DNA from: Eunapius fragilis
Taxonomy: Eukaryota > Porifera > Demospongiae > Spongillida > Spongillidae
Assembly: GCA_963681505.1 (NCBI GenBank)
Contig: OY811992.1
Coordinates: forward strand, 248,001 to 312,000
Reading direction: 5' to 3'
Length of the DNA: 64,000 bases
The notes below the pieces were generated by a model, which saw only the letters and a list, made by a program, of their open reading frames with translations, did no database searches and was not told where the DNA came from. Positions within the stretch are counted from its first letter, which is position 1. Each line of letters starts with the position of its first letter. Shown piece after piece: positions 45,410-55,515 of the stretch. Made by a program: the position numbers and the translations under genes.

Positions 45410-47852
45410 ATGACCAGTATACAGATAATTTTGAAGGGAGCTGGCGGATCTCGCAAAAGCTTGGATCTGACAATTCCTGATGGTGCAGATGAAGCGACAG
45501 TAAAAGTCCAAGAAGATGCATTAGCGTTTGGCTTCACATACGTCCGCCAAAGGGCCAAAATGGATGGTGAACAAAGTATATCCGAGACCGACATAGCTTG
45601 CGAAGTGCCGGGAGAGCATGAACACACACAGCAGCAGACTGCCGCTGTACAGCAAGTCGGTACGCTATCTAAGGAGTATGCGGAACGCATCCAAGGCGAC
45701 AAAGACCTGAATAGTAAAATGGACGATGTGATTGCCAGATGTACATCAACCATACAGGATGTCGATATAATTAAAACTCACCTCAGTGTGGTGTACCAAA
45801 AATTATCGGCAGGTCATAACGGTACGGTAAGATTACGTCAGACCTTAATCCATTACGTCAGACCTTAACCCATTCTGTGTGTTTTTTTTTTTTTTCTTTA
45901 CAGATTAAATTATACTGCATGTACCCTTATTAGGGGTTGGGGGGGGGGGGGGGGTATTTGTACCATGTAAGATTGCAATTGATGTAGGGTAGGGTTAGTT
46001 CGGTAGTTGCTAGTTGTTAGTGTACTTGCACAGGAGTCACAGGTTTCGCACATATGAACACACCTACATCATACATCGTGTTTTGATCCTATGATGTCAT
46101 TTTATCCAGGAGAGTTCAAGCTGGTTTATTTTGTTGGCTTCCTTGAATATGGATACCAGTTAATCAAGAAGTATGTTGCAAAAATGCGTACTGATGGAAA
46201 AGTTGGTGTGTTCATAGTATCTGTGGTCTGGGCACTCGTCTCTTATCTCTGGACTTCAGGCGTCATTACTACCCAACTGGTGAGAACAAGTATTGGGTCA
46301 GGGTGAAGCCAAGAAGTAAACACAAACATGTGACCTGCACTGATAGCAGTATGGTTGTTGAGGAGTAGGTCCCTCCCTTCCCCTCTCCTAGGCCCCTCCC
46401 TTCCCCTCTCCTAGGCCCCTCCCTTCCCCACTCCTAGGCCCCTCCCTTCCCCTCCCCTAGGCCCCTCCCTTCCCCTCTCCTAAGCCCCTCCCTTCCCCTC
46501 CCCTAGGCCCCTCCCTTCCCCTCCCCTAGGCCCCTCCCTTCCCCTCCCCTTGGCCCCTCCCTTCCCCACTCCTAGGCCCCTCCCTTCCCTTCTCCTAGGC
46601 CCCTCCCTTCCCCTCCCCTAGGCCTCCCTTCCCCACTCCTAGGCCCCTCCCTTAGGCCCCTCCCTTCCCCTCTCCTAGGCCCCTCCCTTCCCCTCTCCTA
46701 AGCCCCTCCCTTCCCCTCCCCTAGGCCCCTCCCTTCCCCTCCCCTTGGCCCCTCCCTTCCCCACTCCTAGGCCCCTCCCTTCCCTTCTCCTAGGCCCCTC
46801 CCTTCCCCTCCCCTAGGCCTCCCTTCCCCACTCCTAGGCCCCTCCCTTAGGCCCCTCCCTTCCCCTCCCCTAGGCCCCTCCCTCCCCCTTCCCTAGGCCC
46901 CTCCCTTAGGCCCCTCCCTTCCCCTCTCCTAGGCCCCTCCCTTCCCCTCCCCTAGGCCTCCCTTCCCCACTCCTAGGCCCCTCCCTTAGGCCCCTCCCTT
47001 CCCCTCCCCTAGGCCCCTCCCTCCCCCTTCCCTAGGCCCCTCCCTTAGGCCCCTCCCTTCCCCTCTCCTAGGCCCCTCCCTTCCCCCTCCTAATTAATTA
47101 GCACTTGGTTGCTTTGTCACTTGTGGTTTCTAATTATAATTATATACCTTATGTCATTAAATGTTTCTAATTATATCCTGTATTCTGTATTCCTATAAAT
47201 GTAGCTCCTCATAGCTCCTCATAGCTCCTCATAGCTCCTCATAGCTCCTCATAGCTCCTCATAGCTCCTCATAGCTCCTCATAGCTCCTCATAACTCCTC
47301 ATAGCTCCTCATAGCTCCTCATAGCTCCTCATAGCTCCTCATAGCTCCTCATAGCTCTTCATAACTCCTCATAGCTCCTCATAGCTCCTCATAGCTCCTC
47401 ATAGCTCCTCATAGCTCCTCATAGCTCCTCATAGCTCCTCATAGCTCCTCATAACTCCTCATAGCTCCTCATAGCTCCTCATAGCTCCTCATAGCTCCTC
47501 ATAGCTCCTCATAGCTCCTCATAGCTCCTCATAGCTCCTCATAACTCCTCATAGCTCCTCATAGCTCCTCATAGCTCCTCATAGCTCCTCATAGCTCCTC
47601 ATAACTCCTCATAGGGTATCTTTCACTGACATGTGTAGACAGCTGCTGTATTGTACATTGTCACTTGGTGCTCCAACTATTTCTCTTTAGATGAAACGTT
47701 TGTCTGGTGATGACTATGGCTCCCTGTATGCAAGAGTAGTCTCAGGAGCTGTGGTAGTGGCTGGATTAGCCTACCGACATAAAATCATCGCTGCTGTTGT
47801 TGTAACATCTCTTGGACTTGGGATCGCGTACCAATACCTAAGGAGGAAGTAG
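45410..47852 (+). CDS. Predicted multi-pass membrane protein, 247 aa, unknown family
   Basis: Three exons with matching phases: 45410-45821, 46110-46279 and 47691-47852. Residues 1-138 are hydrophilic and end in a probable helical stretch (YAERIQGDKDLNSKMDDVIA, THLSVVYQKL). Hydrophobic segments follow at about 142-153, 169-185 (VGVFIVSVVWALVSYLW), 210-222 and 226-241. The protein ends AYQYLRRK, a basic tail that could face the cytosol and might act as an ER-type retrieval signal. There is no N-terminal signal peptide. Family not recognised. Intron 2 (1.4 kb) is nearly all satellite. PAM begins only 55-91 bp downstream on the same strand. Confidence 0.75.
46368..47092 (+). repeat. Pyrimidine-rich minisatellite, membrane-protein intron 2
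   Basis: About 32 units of CCCCTCCCTTCCCCTCTCCTAGG type. Each ends in a pyrimidine tract plus TAG, so every unit looks like a strong 3' splice site. It lies about 600 bp upstream of the real acceptor (47690). Confidence 0.95.
47204..47617 (+). repeat. Decamer array ATAGCTCCTC
   Basis: About 41 nearly identical 10-bp units, with occasional ATAACTCCTC spaced roughly every 8-10 units. Confidence 0.97.
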
Positions 47853-47943
47853 ACGTACATGTATTATGTGTATATTAGATGTCCCAATGAACCATCACGT
47901 GATTGGAATGTCTGCGTTTGTTGATCATTGTAATACTAGCACG

Positions 47944-50900
47944 ATGTTTGGTGCGGTGGTTGGTACAGTGGTTGTGACGTTGTTCGCGTGCACTGTGGTG
48001 TTGGGAGATGACGCGCTGAGCAAGATTACAGTCCAAATGCCACAGCCAGACACTCCTGTTAAGGTACGTGTGCCATCACTTTACTAACATAATACGAACC
48101 GGGGGGTATTGTGTATGAACGTACGCTGAATTTATATTGGACACATCCTCTGGGTCCCTCCAGTCCTGTTTATGTTCCTACGCTCCAACTTATGGTCTAT
48201 CAAGACGTTTTGTAAAATAGCTATCCTGCATTTATAAAGGGCTATGTTACTTTAGTTTGGTATCTAACGAAGGCGCATTTTAGGCCTATTTTTATGCAAT
48301 GTCCGGTGTAGATGATATCTGGTGTTTTGATGCAGCACGTAGAGGGAGGGTGTGGTGGGTCGGTACATGATGCCAGGATGTGTCCACTCTCCGTTGTAGC
48401 ACAATGATTACTGGTGCGTCGCTACGAAGCTACCCAGCACGGATAGTTACATTGGTTAGTGGGCGTAGTCAATTACAAGTTTTTCACTTTCTTAACTTTT
48501 CCTTCTCCCAATGCAGTGAAGTACGAACCTCTTGCCGACCCAAAGGTGGCGCACCACATGCTTCTCTATGGCTGCAGGAGACCTCATAAAAACAGCGGAT
48601 CTTGGTACGTCCACAACGTGTGGGTAAGAGGGTTGTGATGGCTTCTCCCCCCCCCCCCCCCTCTTTCCCCAGGCCTTGTGGAGGTAATGATATCTGCTCA
48701 GATCAGTCTCGCTTCCTCTTTGCCTGGGCCAAGGGGGCTGAAGGAATATCTATGCCTGAAGGGGTGGGGTTTTTTGTTGGCCCTTCCTCTGACCAGTATG
48801 CTGTCCTACAGATACACTATGGACAACCTCCTGGTAAACCACACCTCTGTTCTGCCTCCCCCCCTCTCCTCCCCTCTCTCCTGTCACAGTGAAGCCACAC
48901 ACACTGATTTCTCTCTTTCCCCTATCTCTAGTGGACAATTCACATGTTACAGAAGCACTGACACTTCACCTTACCACAGCAAGGTTAGTTTGTCAGTGAT
49001 TCATTTGTCCATTATCCACCTCATCCTCTTCCCCCTCCCTCCTTCCCACCTATACCTAAACATCTCCACAGGCAACCTCGTGTAGCTGGTATTTTCTTAA
49101 TTGTTGGCTCTGATTCAATACCACCAAACCAACAAGGTAACATGATATGTCCACAGCTGTTACACAGCTGGTACATAGCTACATAGCTGATAATTGCAGA
49201 CATGTTCCTCTAACCATCAGCATACACCATCAATAGTGGCTGCCGTTTCTCCGGCCCTAATTCAATACATCCATTTGCCTTCAGAACACATGCCCACTCC
49301 CTCTGTAGGTATATGTGATGTCATGTGACTGTCATGTGACGTTTGAGCATGCCACAGGCAAACAGATTGATGGCTATGTTATCAAAGATGGTCATTGGAA
49401 CCTTATTGGAAGCCGAAGTCCTCAGGACCCACAGGTCTGGGCACCCGTATGCCTATGTTCCCCTCTGACCACACTCTCTTATACAGGCATTCTACCCAGT
49501 GAAGGATAAGAGCCTGAATATCTCTGTTAATGACTGGCTGGTATGTAGAGGGAGGTGTGGTCTTATGATGAGCCCCTCCCCCTCTGGTCCCCATGCAGGC
49601 TGGTAGGTGCATATACAATAGTGTTGGTCAAAAGGACGACATCAACATGGGGTAAGGATGGGGAGGAGAGGTAAGGATGGGGAGGAGAGGTAAGGAGGGG
49701 GAGGAGGGTAAGGATGGGGAAGAGAGGTAAGGATGGGGAGGAGGGTAAGGATGGGGAAGAGAGGTAAGGATGGGGAGGAGGGTAAGGATGGGGAAGAGAG
49801 GTAAGGAGGGGGAGGAGGGTAAGGATGGGGAGGTGGTGGTATACCACATTTCAGCATACCTTTTTGTTGGTACTAAACTTGCTCACATGTGTATGTTATG
49901 TTGACCGCACCCACCAGATCCACCAGTGAAGATGAGATGTGTAACTTCTACATTATGTATGACACAGCCAACAACGGACAGCAACTCACCAACAGTGTTT
50001 GCAGTCAACCTGCCCCCAATAACATCATCTTCCCTTCTGTCGTTCCCATCACTCCTATGCCAAATATGGACATGGGGGTGGAGCACCATCATGGTAGCCA
50101 TGACAGCGCCTCTGGGGAGGATGGTGAGTATGAGTGCCCCAGGTACATTCCACCCAACATCCATTTGTGCCTTGTGGGCGGGGCAGTTCAGTCCAATATA
50201 ACTGTCCCACTATCCACTGAGGGGCTTCCCCCAATGCCTCCTCTGGACAAAGCGCTCCTCCATGGCAACACAAGTGAAGTTGCTATGGCAACAGTCTTGC
50301 CATCTACAAACCTGCCATCACCCACAGTACCCTCCCTACCCCCATGGACTGGGGACCCTAGTTCAGGTTATTACCCACTGCATCCCTCTGTTGTGTCATG
50401 TCTAATGTTGTGTGCACACACACCCACCTGTACTGTTGTGTGCACACACACCCACCTGTACTGTTGTGTGCACACACACCCACCTGTACTGTTGTGTGCA
50501 CACACACACACACACCTGTACTGTTGTGTGCACACACACACACACACACCTGTACTGTTGTGTGCACACACACACACACACACCTGTACTGTTGTGTGCA
50601 CACACACACACACACACCTGTACTGTTGTGTGCACACACACACACACCTGTACTGTTGTGTGCACACACACACCCACGTGAATAAAGCCAACTATGACCT
50701 TAGTTCAAACTTTACTGACCTCATATATAGTTATCTCGTCCCCAGGCCAAACTACTTTTAAATTTAAAGTTTCGATGTTTTGTAATAACAATATTTATTC
50801 TCGGGGGCGTTCCCATCTATAACTCCCATAGCCATTGCAGTTTTGCAGCACATGTGGACCACAATTGGAACACATGCGTGTATATAAGTCAAGCGCTTGA

Positions 50901-52343
50901 TGGTTCATGCCATACTTACAGCTAGAACAAGGCAAATATCTTTGATTCAAGATTGCCAAAAAGTATATTTATAGAATAAAGCAATATTGCATAGCAAGCA
51001 TCTATGATAGTTGTTAAACAGGCACAGCACAATGCCAGAGTGGCAATGTAGATTTTAAAGAGTTATTAACCAAAATAGTAAGTAACTTAAATTTTGAATA
51101 GCACTTCTCCACATAATATTTCATCATCTTATGGCTTATGTAACCGCTCCGTGAGTACGTTATGTAAAGCACAAGGCAATGAAAGTGGAGAAGGGCTATT
51201 CAAATAGCATAGATCAAGTTGGTGTTTACTTACTATTTTGGTTAATAACTCTTTAAAATCTACGTTGCCACTCTGGCATTGTGCTGTGCCTGTTTAACAA
51301 CTATCATAGATGCTTGTATGCAATATCGCTTTATTCTATAAATATACTTTTTGGCAATCTTGAATCAAAGATATTTGCCTTGTTCTAGCTGTAAGTATGG
51401 CATGAACCATCAAGCGCTTGACTTATATACACGCATGTGTTCCAATTGTGGTCCACATGTGCGGGTCTACGTACTACTGCAAAACTGCAATGGCTGTGGG
51501 AGTTATGGATGGGAACGCCCCCGAGAATAAATATTGTTATTACAAAACATCGAAACTTTAAATCCGCGTAATTCAAAAGTGGTTTGGCCTGGGGACGAGA
51601 TAATTGAACTATATGTACAGGTATATGAAGTCAGTAGTTGAGTAAAGTTTGAACTACATTAGAGAAGGTCATAGTTTTTTTGTTTGACTAGACATGGCTT
51701 TACCCACCTGTAATGTGTGTGTGCCGTACTATAAACTGTTCCACCATAGGTACGAATGCCCCTCCCCCCATGTGGACAGGAGGCCTCACCCCCTCTGATG
51801 CCTGGCCTTACAGTGACCAGAAGAAAGCACTGGAGGCCAAGTTTGGCCAAATCTCGGCTGTTGCAGTGGGTGCAAATGGAACGGTCTATATTCTTCATAG
51901 GGGAAAGAGAGTTTGGGATGAAAGGTATGCCCCTCCCCCCCCTCTTTAGGACCACCTTATTCATCCTGCTGTCACACCTCCAGTTCATTCTCCACCAAGT
52001 ACATGTTCAATTATATCTCTGATGGTCCCATCCCTGTCCCCACTGTGGTGGGGATTTCCCCTTCTGGAGAGGTGTTATCATCCTGGGGGGAGGGGTTCTT
52101 TTACCTCCCACACGGACTTACCATCGACCATGAAGGGAACTTCTGGATCACAGACGTTGCTATGCACCAGGTACTGTTGTGTTCTGTTGCTATGCACTAT
52201 GTACTGTTGCTATGCACCAGATTGTTGCTATGCACCCAGTACTCCATATTCACACATGTCCATACATTAACACTTTGACCACACACAACACACACACACA
52301 CACGCACGCACACACACACACACAAACACGCACGCACACGCGT

Positions 52344-52395
<52 letters not shown>

Positions 52396-53468
52396 CGTTT
52401 CTAAGGTGTTCAAATTCAGTCCGTCCAACCTCTTGAAGCCGGTGCTAACCAAAGGCACTCAGTTCACACCTGGATCTGGGCAGGACTACTTCTGCCAGCC
52501 AGCCGATGTGGCAGTAGAGATGTCAGGCATGTTCTACGTTGCCGATGGTTACTGCAACAGCAGAGTTGTACGCTTCACCAAAGATGGTGTGTGGGACATA
52601 GCCTGGAACGATCCTGTGGGGGAGGTGCCCATCCCCATCAGAGTGGCCCACAGTTTGGCCCTCTTAGAGGGGGAGAGGAAGCTGTTTCTGGCAGACAGGG
52701 AGAATGGCAGAATCCTTTCCTATGATACAGCCACTGGGGAGGGTCGTGTGTTCTCTAATGCCCTCGCATTTGGGGGAACCGTTTTTGCCATCTCCTTTTC
52801 TGCAAATGGAACATGGCCAATGGTTGCTGTGAATGGACATACAGATCATAATGTAGGGTTTACCATCAACCACAGAGGAGCTGTCGTAGCAACCTGGGAA
52901 CCAGCTGGGGTGAGTCAGGGGACCTGATGACACATTATTCTACCTTTTCCCTCAATTTAGGGGTTTTCCCAGCCTCATGACATCGCTGTGTCCCATGTGT
53001 GTGTTGTGTATGTTGCTGAAATTGGTCCTAATTTGGTATGGGAGTTTCTCCCTGTCTTAGGTATGTTTGCTTAGTCATTCTTGTAGCAACATTTTACAGT
53101 AGCTCTCATACCAAAATGCAGCCAACACATCTACCCCTTCATCCCCAGAGCCACCCACTGATGATGGCCAGCCACAAGGAAGTGTGTCCATTAATGCTGT
53201 CACAAATGGTGATACATCCACCACAGAGAACGTGACTTCCTACAGTCTGGTCCTGTTTATAGTCATCTTTGCCTTCTCTGCAGTGGTCATTGTTGCCATG
53301 GTGACCGTCATCTGCTGCTTAGCTAATCAGCAGAGAATGGTGGGGGCGGGGCAGAGTGCCAAGAGCTCTCTCCAGACACTGCTCAAACCAAAGCACTCTG
53401 GTTTTACAAAACTCCAAACTTATGACTCAGCAAGTGAAGATGAGCTGCATGTTGTCTCCGTTGTGTAA
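47944..53468 (+). CDS. PAM: Bifunctional peptidyl-glycine alpha-amidating monooxygenase
   Basis: Secretory-pathway enzyme that converts glycine-extended peptides to C-terminal amides. Sixteen exons: 47944-48063, 48400-48454, 48517-48604, 48673-48833, 48932-48983, 49072-49136, 49221-49304, 49358-49434, 49487-49540, 49599-49651, 49918-50366, 51750-51924, 51984-52170, 52406-52909, 52961-53060 and 53149-53468 (847 aa). Signal peptide [23 protein letters not shown] 47908 is an alternative start (+12 aa). PHM copper ligands are intact: [21 protein letters not shown] and the Met in [11 protein letters not shown]. The PAL domain has [51 protein letters not shown] and PHDIAVS. A His/Pro-rich linker (about 250-390) separates the domains. 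One membrane helix ([20 protein letters not shown]) precedes a tail with [15 protein letters not shown], like the PAM trafficking/phosphorylation tail. Confidence 0.97.
49650..49835 (+). repeat. 17-20-bp array of the PAM exon 10 donor
   Basis: The exon ends ACATGGG/GTAAGGATGGGG at 49651. GTAAGGATGGGGAGGAGAG is then repeated about ten times. Every copy is a consensus donor. Confidence 0.93.
50399..50682 (+). repeat. CTGTACTGTTGTGTG(CA)n compound repeat, PAM intron 11
   Basis: About nine units of CACCTGTACTGTTGTGTG joined by CA tracts of increasing then decreasing length. Confidence 0.93.
50690..51690. mobile_element. 1-kb inverted-repeat (foldback) element in PAM intron 11
   Basis: Left arm about 50690-51115 and right arm about 51186-51690 are near-identical reverse complements (for example CTCGGGGGCGTTCCCATC against GATGGGAACGCCCCCGAG), with a loop of about 70 bp. 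The arms include GGCCTGGGGACGAGATAA at the outer side. No coding capacity was seen. A transcript would fold into a very long duplex. Confidence 0.85.
52155..52245 (+). repeat. Repeated PAM exon 13 end and donor
   Basis: The exon end GTTGCTATGCACCAG/GTACTGTTG is followed by three to four imperfect copies (TTGCTATGCACTAT/GTACTG, TTGCTATGCACCAGATTG, TTGCTATGCACCCAGTAC). The unit spans coding sequence and intron. Confidence 0.88.
52275..52393 (+). repeat. (CA)n with ACGCACG interruptions, PAM intron 13
   Basis: CA-rich microsatellite ending 12 bp before the exon 14 acceptor TTTCTAAG (52405). Confidence 0.95.
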
Positions 53469-53833
53469 ATTTCGGCACTGTTCATAACTGAATTTTAATC
53501 ATTTTTTAATGTGTAATTTTTGGTATGAATGAGTTGAAGTGATGACTAGTACCGAGAGAGGAGAGGGAAGGGAAGAAAGGTCAGTTTGTTATTTCTTAAT
53601 AGAATACGTAGTACAGCACCAGATGCTCATTCTGAAATGTATATCTTATATAGAACTGTGAGCAGGTGTATAAAAACTGAATCTAATTAGCCTCGTCTCA
53701 TGCAAGTTCACCATGTTATAATATATTCCCCTCAACACATTGAAAAAAATGAGCAGAGAGTGAGAGTGAGGACATAATGGTGTTTAGTGAGGCCAGCTCC
53801 AAGTTTTTGTATAGAAATTAGCCTAAGATTGCA
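53469..53833. other. Convergent 3' region, PAM/TAMM41
   Basis: AT-rich 3' flanks of two convergent genes. No further feature seen. Confidence 0.55.
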
Positions 53834-54781
53834 TCATCTCATACTTCTGGCCATTTTAACAAGTTTTTCACCACTATACCACACAGTCTTGTGCAGTCCT
53901 GCTGTGAAGATTCCTTTCACACTCTGACGCCAACTGCTGGCATACACAATTCTTGAAAGTGCCCTCTGGAGCCCACAACCATGCCTCAGGCCTTGTGCCA
54001 CACAAGATGGCAGCCTATCTATGTAGCTATTCAGAGTCACGTGATCCTTAAGCACAAGCATGTCCTCATTCGTACTCGCTACAAATTCTACTAAATATTT
54101 CTTGTAGAGATCATGGAACTCTTTGACATAAGGTTTTACAAGGTTCCTCACTTTGTCCTTGTCTTCTCCAATGACCATGCGGAAGTCTCCTCTGTACGAG
54201 AGAGCCGCTATGTTCATGAACAGGCTTTCTTCAGAGAACGGTGTATCGGGACTGTTGTTTGCTGACAGTAGGGACGCGCATAAAGCTGCCGAAGACAAGT
54301 TTTGGCTGATGGCGTTCGACACTGCTCCGTTCATCCCCGTGCGCGCTCCGGCCGCTGGCTGGTCGTTCAGGATGACTACAGGCTTGTGCAGACGTCCCGC
54401 GACGTACAGCCATTTCCAGTTGCACAGGTCGTCCAACAGATCTTCTGTTGCTATGACGCCATATTTCAAAAGCTGCGAGTCCACAGTAACCAGTGTGTTA
54501 TAGTAAACTCCCGCCGAGTATCGCTGAACTTTGCGTATTGCTCTTGGTCCGAAGTACCGCAAGAAGGAATAATGGTGAGGATTACGGGCCATATTCTCGT
54601 GGTGCCAAGATTGCGGGTCGTCCACAGCAAATATTAAATCCAGCATTTTCCCTTTAACTCGCCCATGCTGTTGATAAACTGCGGATCCATATGCGAATGC
54701 GAATTGAACTGGAGGAAAGGCTTTTCTCAAGGCTGTCTCGTATAACACATGTACAGGGTGTTGCATTGCTGCAGGTAACAT
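53834..54781 (-). CDS. TAMM41: TAMM41, mitochondrial CDP-diacylglycerol synthase
   Basis: Matrix-side inner-membrane enzyme (Tam41/Mmp37 family) making CDP-diacylglycerol for cardiolipin synthesis. A single uninterrupted frame of 315 aa starts at ATG 54781 (MLPAAMQHPVHVLYETALR); a second ATG at 54766 is possible. Family features: nucleotidyltransferase motif FAFAYGSAVY, then MLDLIFAVDDPQSWHHENM with ARNPHHYS, AGVYYNTLVTVDSQLLKYGV, LYVAGRLHKPV and a C-terminal LSYRGDFRMV block. Length and motif order fit the family. The lack of introns contrasts with neighbours and could reflect retroposition or ancestral compactness. CACGTG overlaps the start region at 54782-54787. Confidence 0.95.
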   Translation of the reverse strand: MLPAAMQHPVHVLYETALRKAFPPVQFAFAYGSAVYQQHGRVKGKMLDLIFAVDDPQSWHHENMARNPHHYSFLRYFGPRAIRKVQRYSAGVYYNTLVTVDSQLLKYGVIATEDLLDDLCNWKWLYVAGRLHKPVVILNDQPAAGARTGMNGAVSNAISQNLSSAALCASLLSANNSPDTPFSEESLFMNIAALSYRGDFRMVIGEDKDKVRNLVKPYVKEFHDLYKKYLVEFVASTNEDMLVLKDHVTLNSYIDRLPSCVAQGLRHGCGLQRALSRIVYASSWRQSVKGIFTAGLHKTVWYSGEKLVKMARSMR

Positions 54782-54826
54782 CACGTGAATAGTTAATAAT
54801 TTGTATAAAATAGTACGTTCTCTTCG

Positions 54827-55213
54827 CAATGGGCTATTTCATTATTTAGCCGTACACCCCTACAGATGACTATAAATGGTGTCCACGGGGGGTGTTCGTA
54901 AACATGAGGTTGTCCAGGCACAGATTGAGTACCTGGTACCGTCAGGTATTCAATGTATGGTCCAGGGGAGTTTTGGAAATATGTCCCGGGGGGTGGTGGT
55001 ATAAATGCCTATCCCGGAGGGTCCGGGTTTGCAGGTAAAACATACGCTTGCCCAGGGCAGGTGTAATCAAATAGACGCTTGTCCAGGATGTACTTTAAAG
55101 GCTGTCCCGGGGGGTGTAGACAAAATGGACGCCTGTCCCAGGGGTGATTTTATCTATGATTTTACATATTGTCCCGTTACGTTCGCAATTATTGTATAAT
55201 GGGATAGCCCAAT
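54827..55213. mobile_element. MITE family A, copy 2
   Basis: The ends AATGGGCTATTTCATTATTT and reversed ATTGGGCTATCCCATTATA enclose degenerate GGACGCCTGTCCCAGGGGTG units. It matches copy 1 at 43995-44345 in inverted orientation, including the flank GGTGTCCACGGGGGGTGTTC. It lies about 45 bp upstream of the TAMM41 ATG. Confidence 0.8.
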
Positions 55214-55515
55214 ACATGTATACTCACATATACGGCAGGCTGAACCTACGCCCAGCCATCCTCTCAGCCCTGAATATTAGCTTTTATTTGTCATATATAA
55301 TAGTTCACGTATTCTCCAGTGTTATGTGTGTATGCCTTTAAAATAAAAAAATGTAAACAAATTAATGCTTCGTTATGGTAGCATTCATGTCTGTTCATGA
55401 TAAAAGACTTCATTAAAGATGCAATTTGCTAGATCGAACTTTGATTTCATTTTCATCCTGCACATTTCCTATACTCAAGGCTACAACTTGAAAGCGTATG
55501 TGTGATCGGTAATAA
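55214..55515. other. Spacer between MITE and DHDH
   Basis: AT-rich, about 300 bp, no recognised feature apart from the DHDH 3' flank. Confidence 0.5.
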
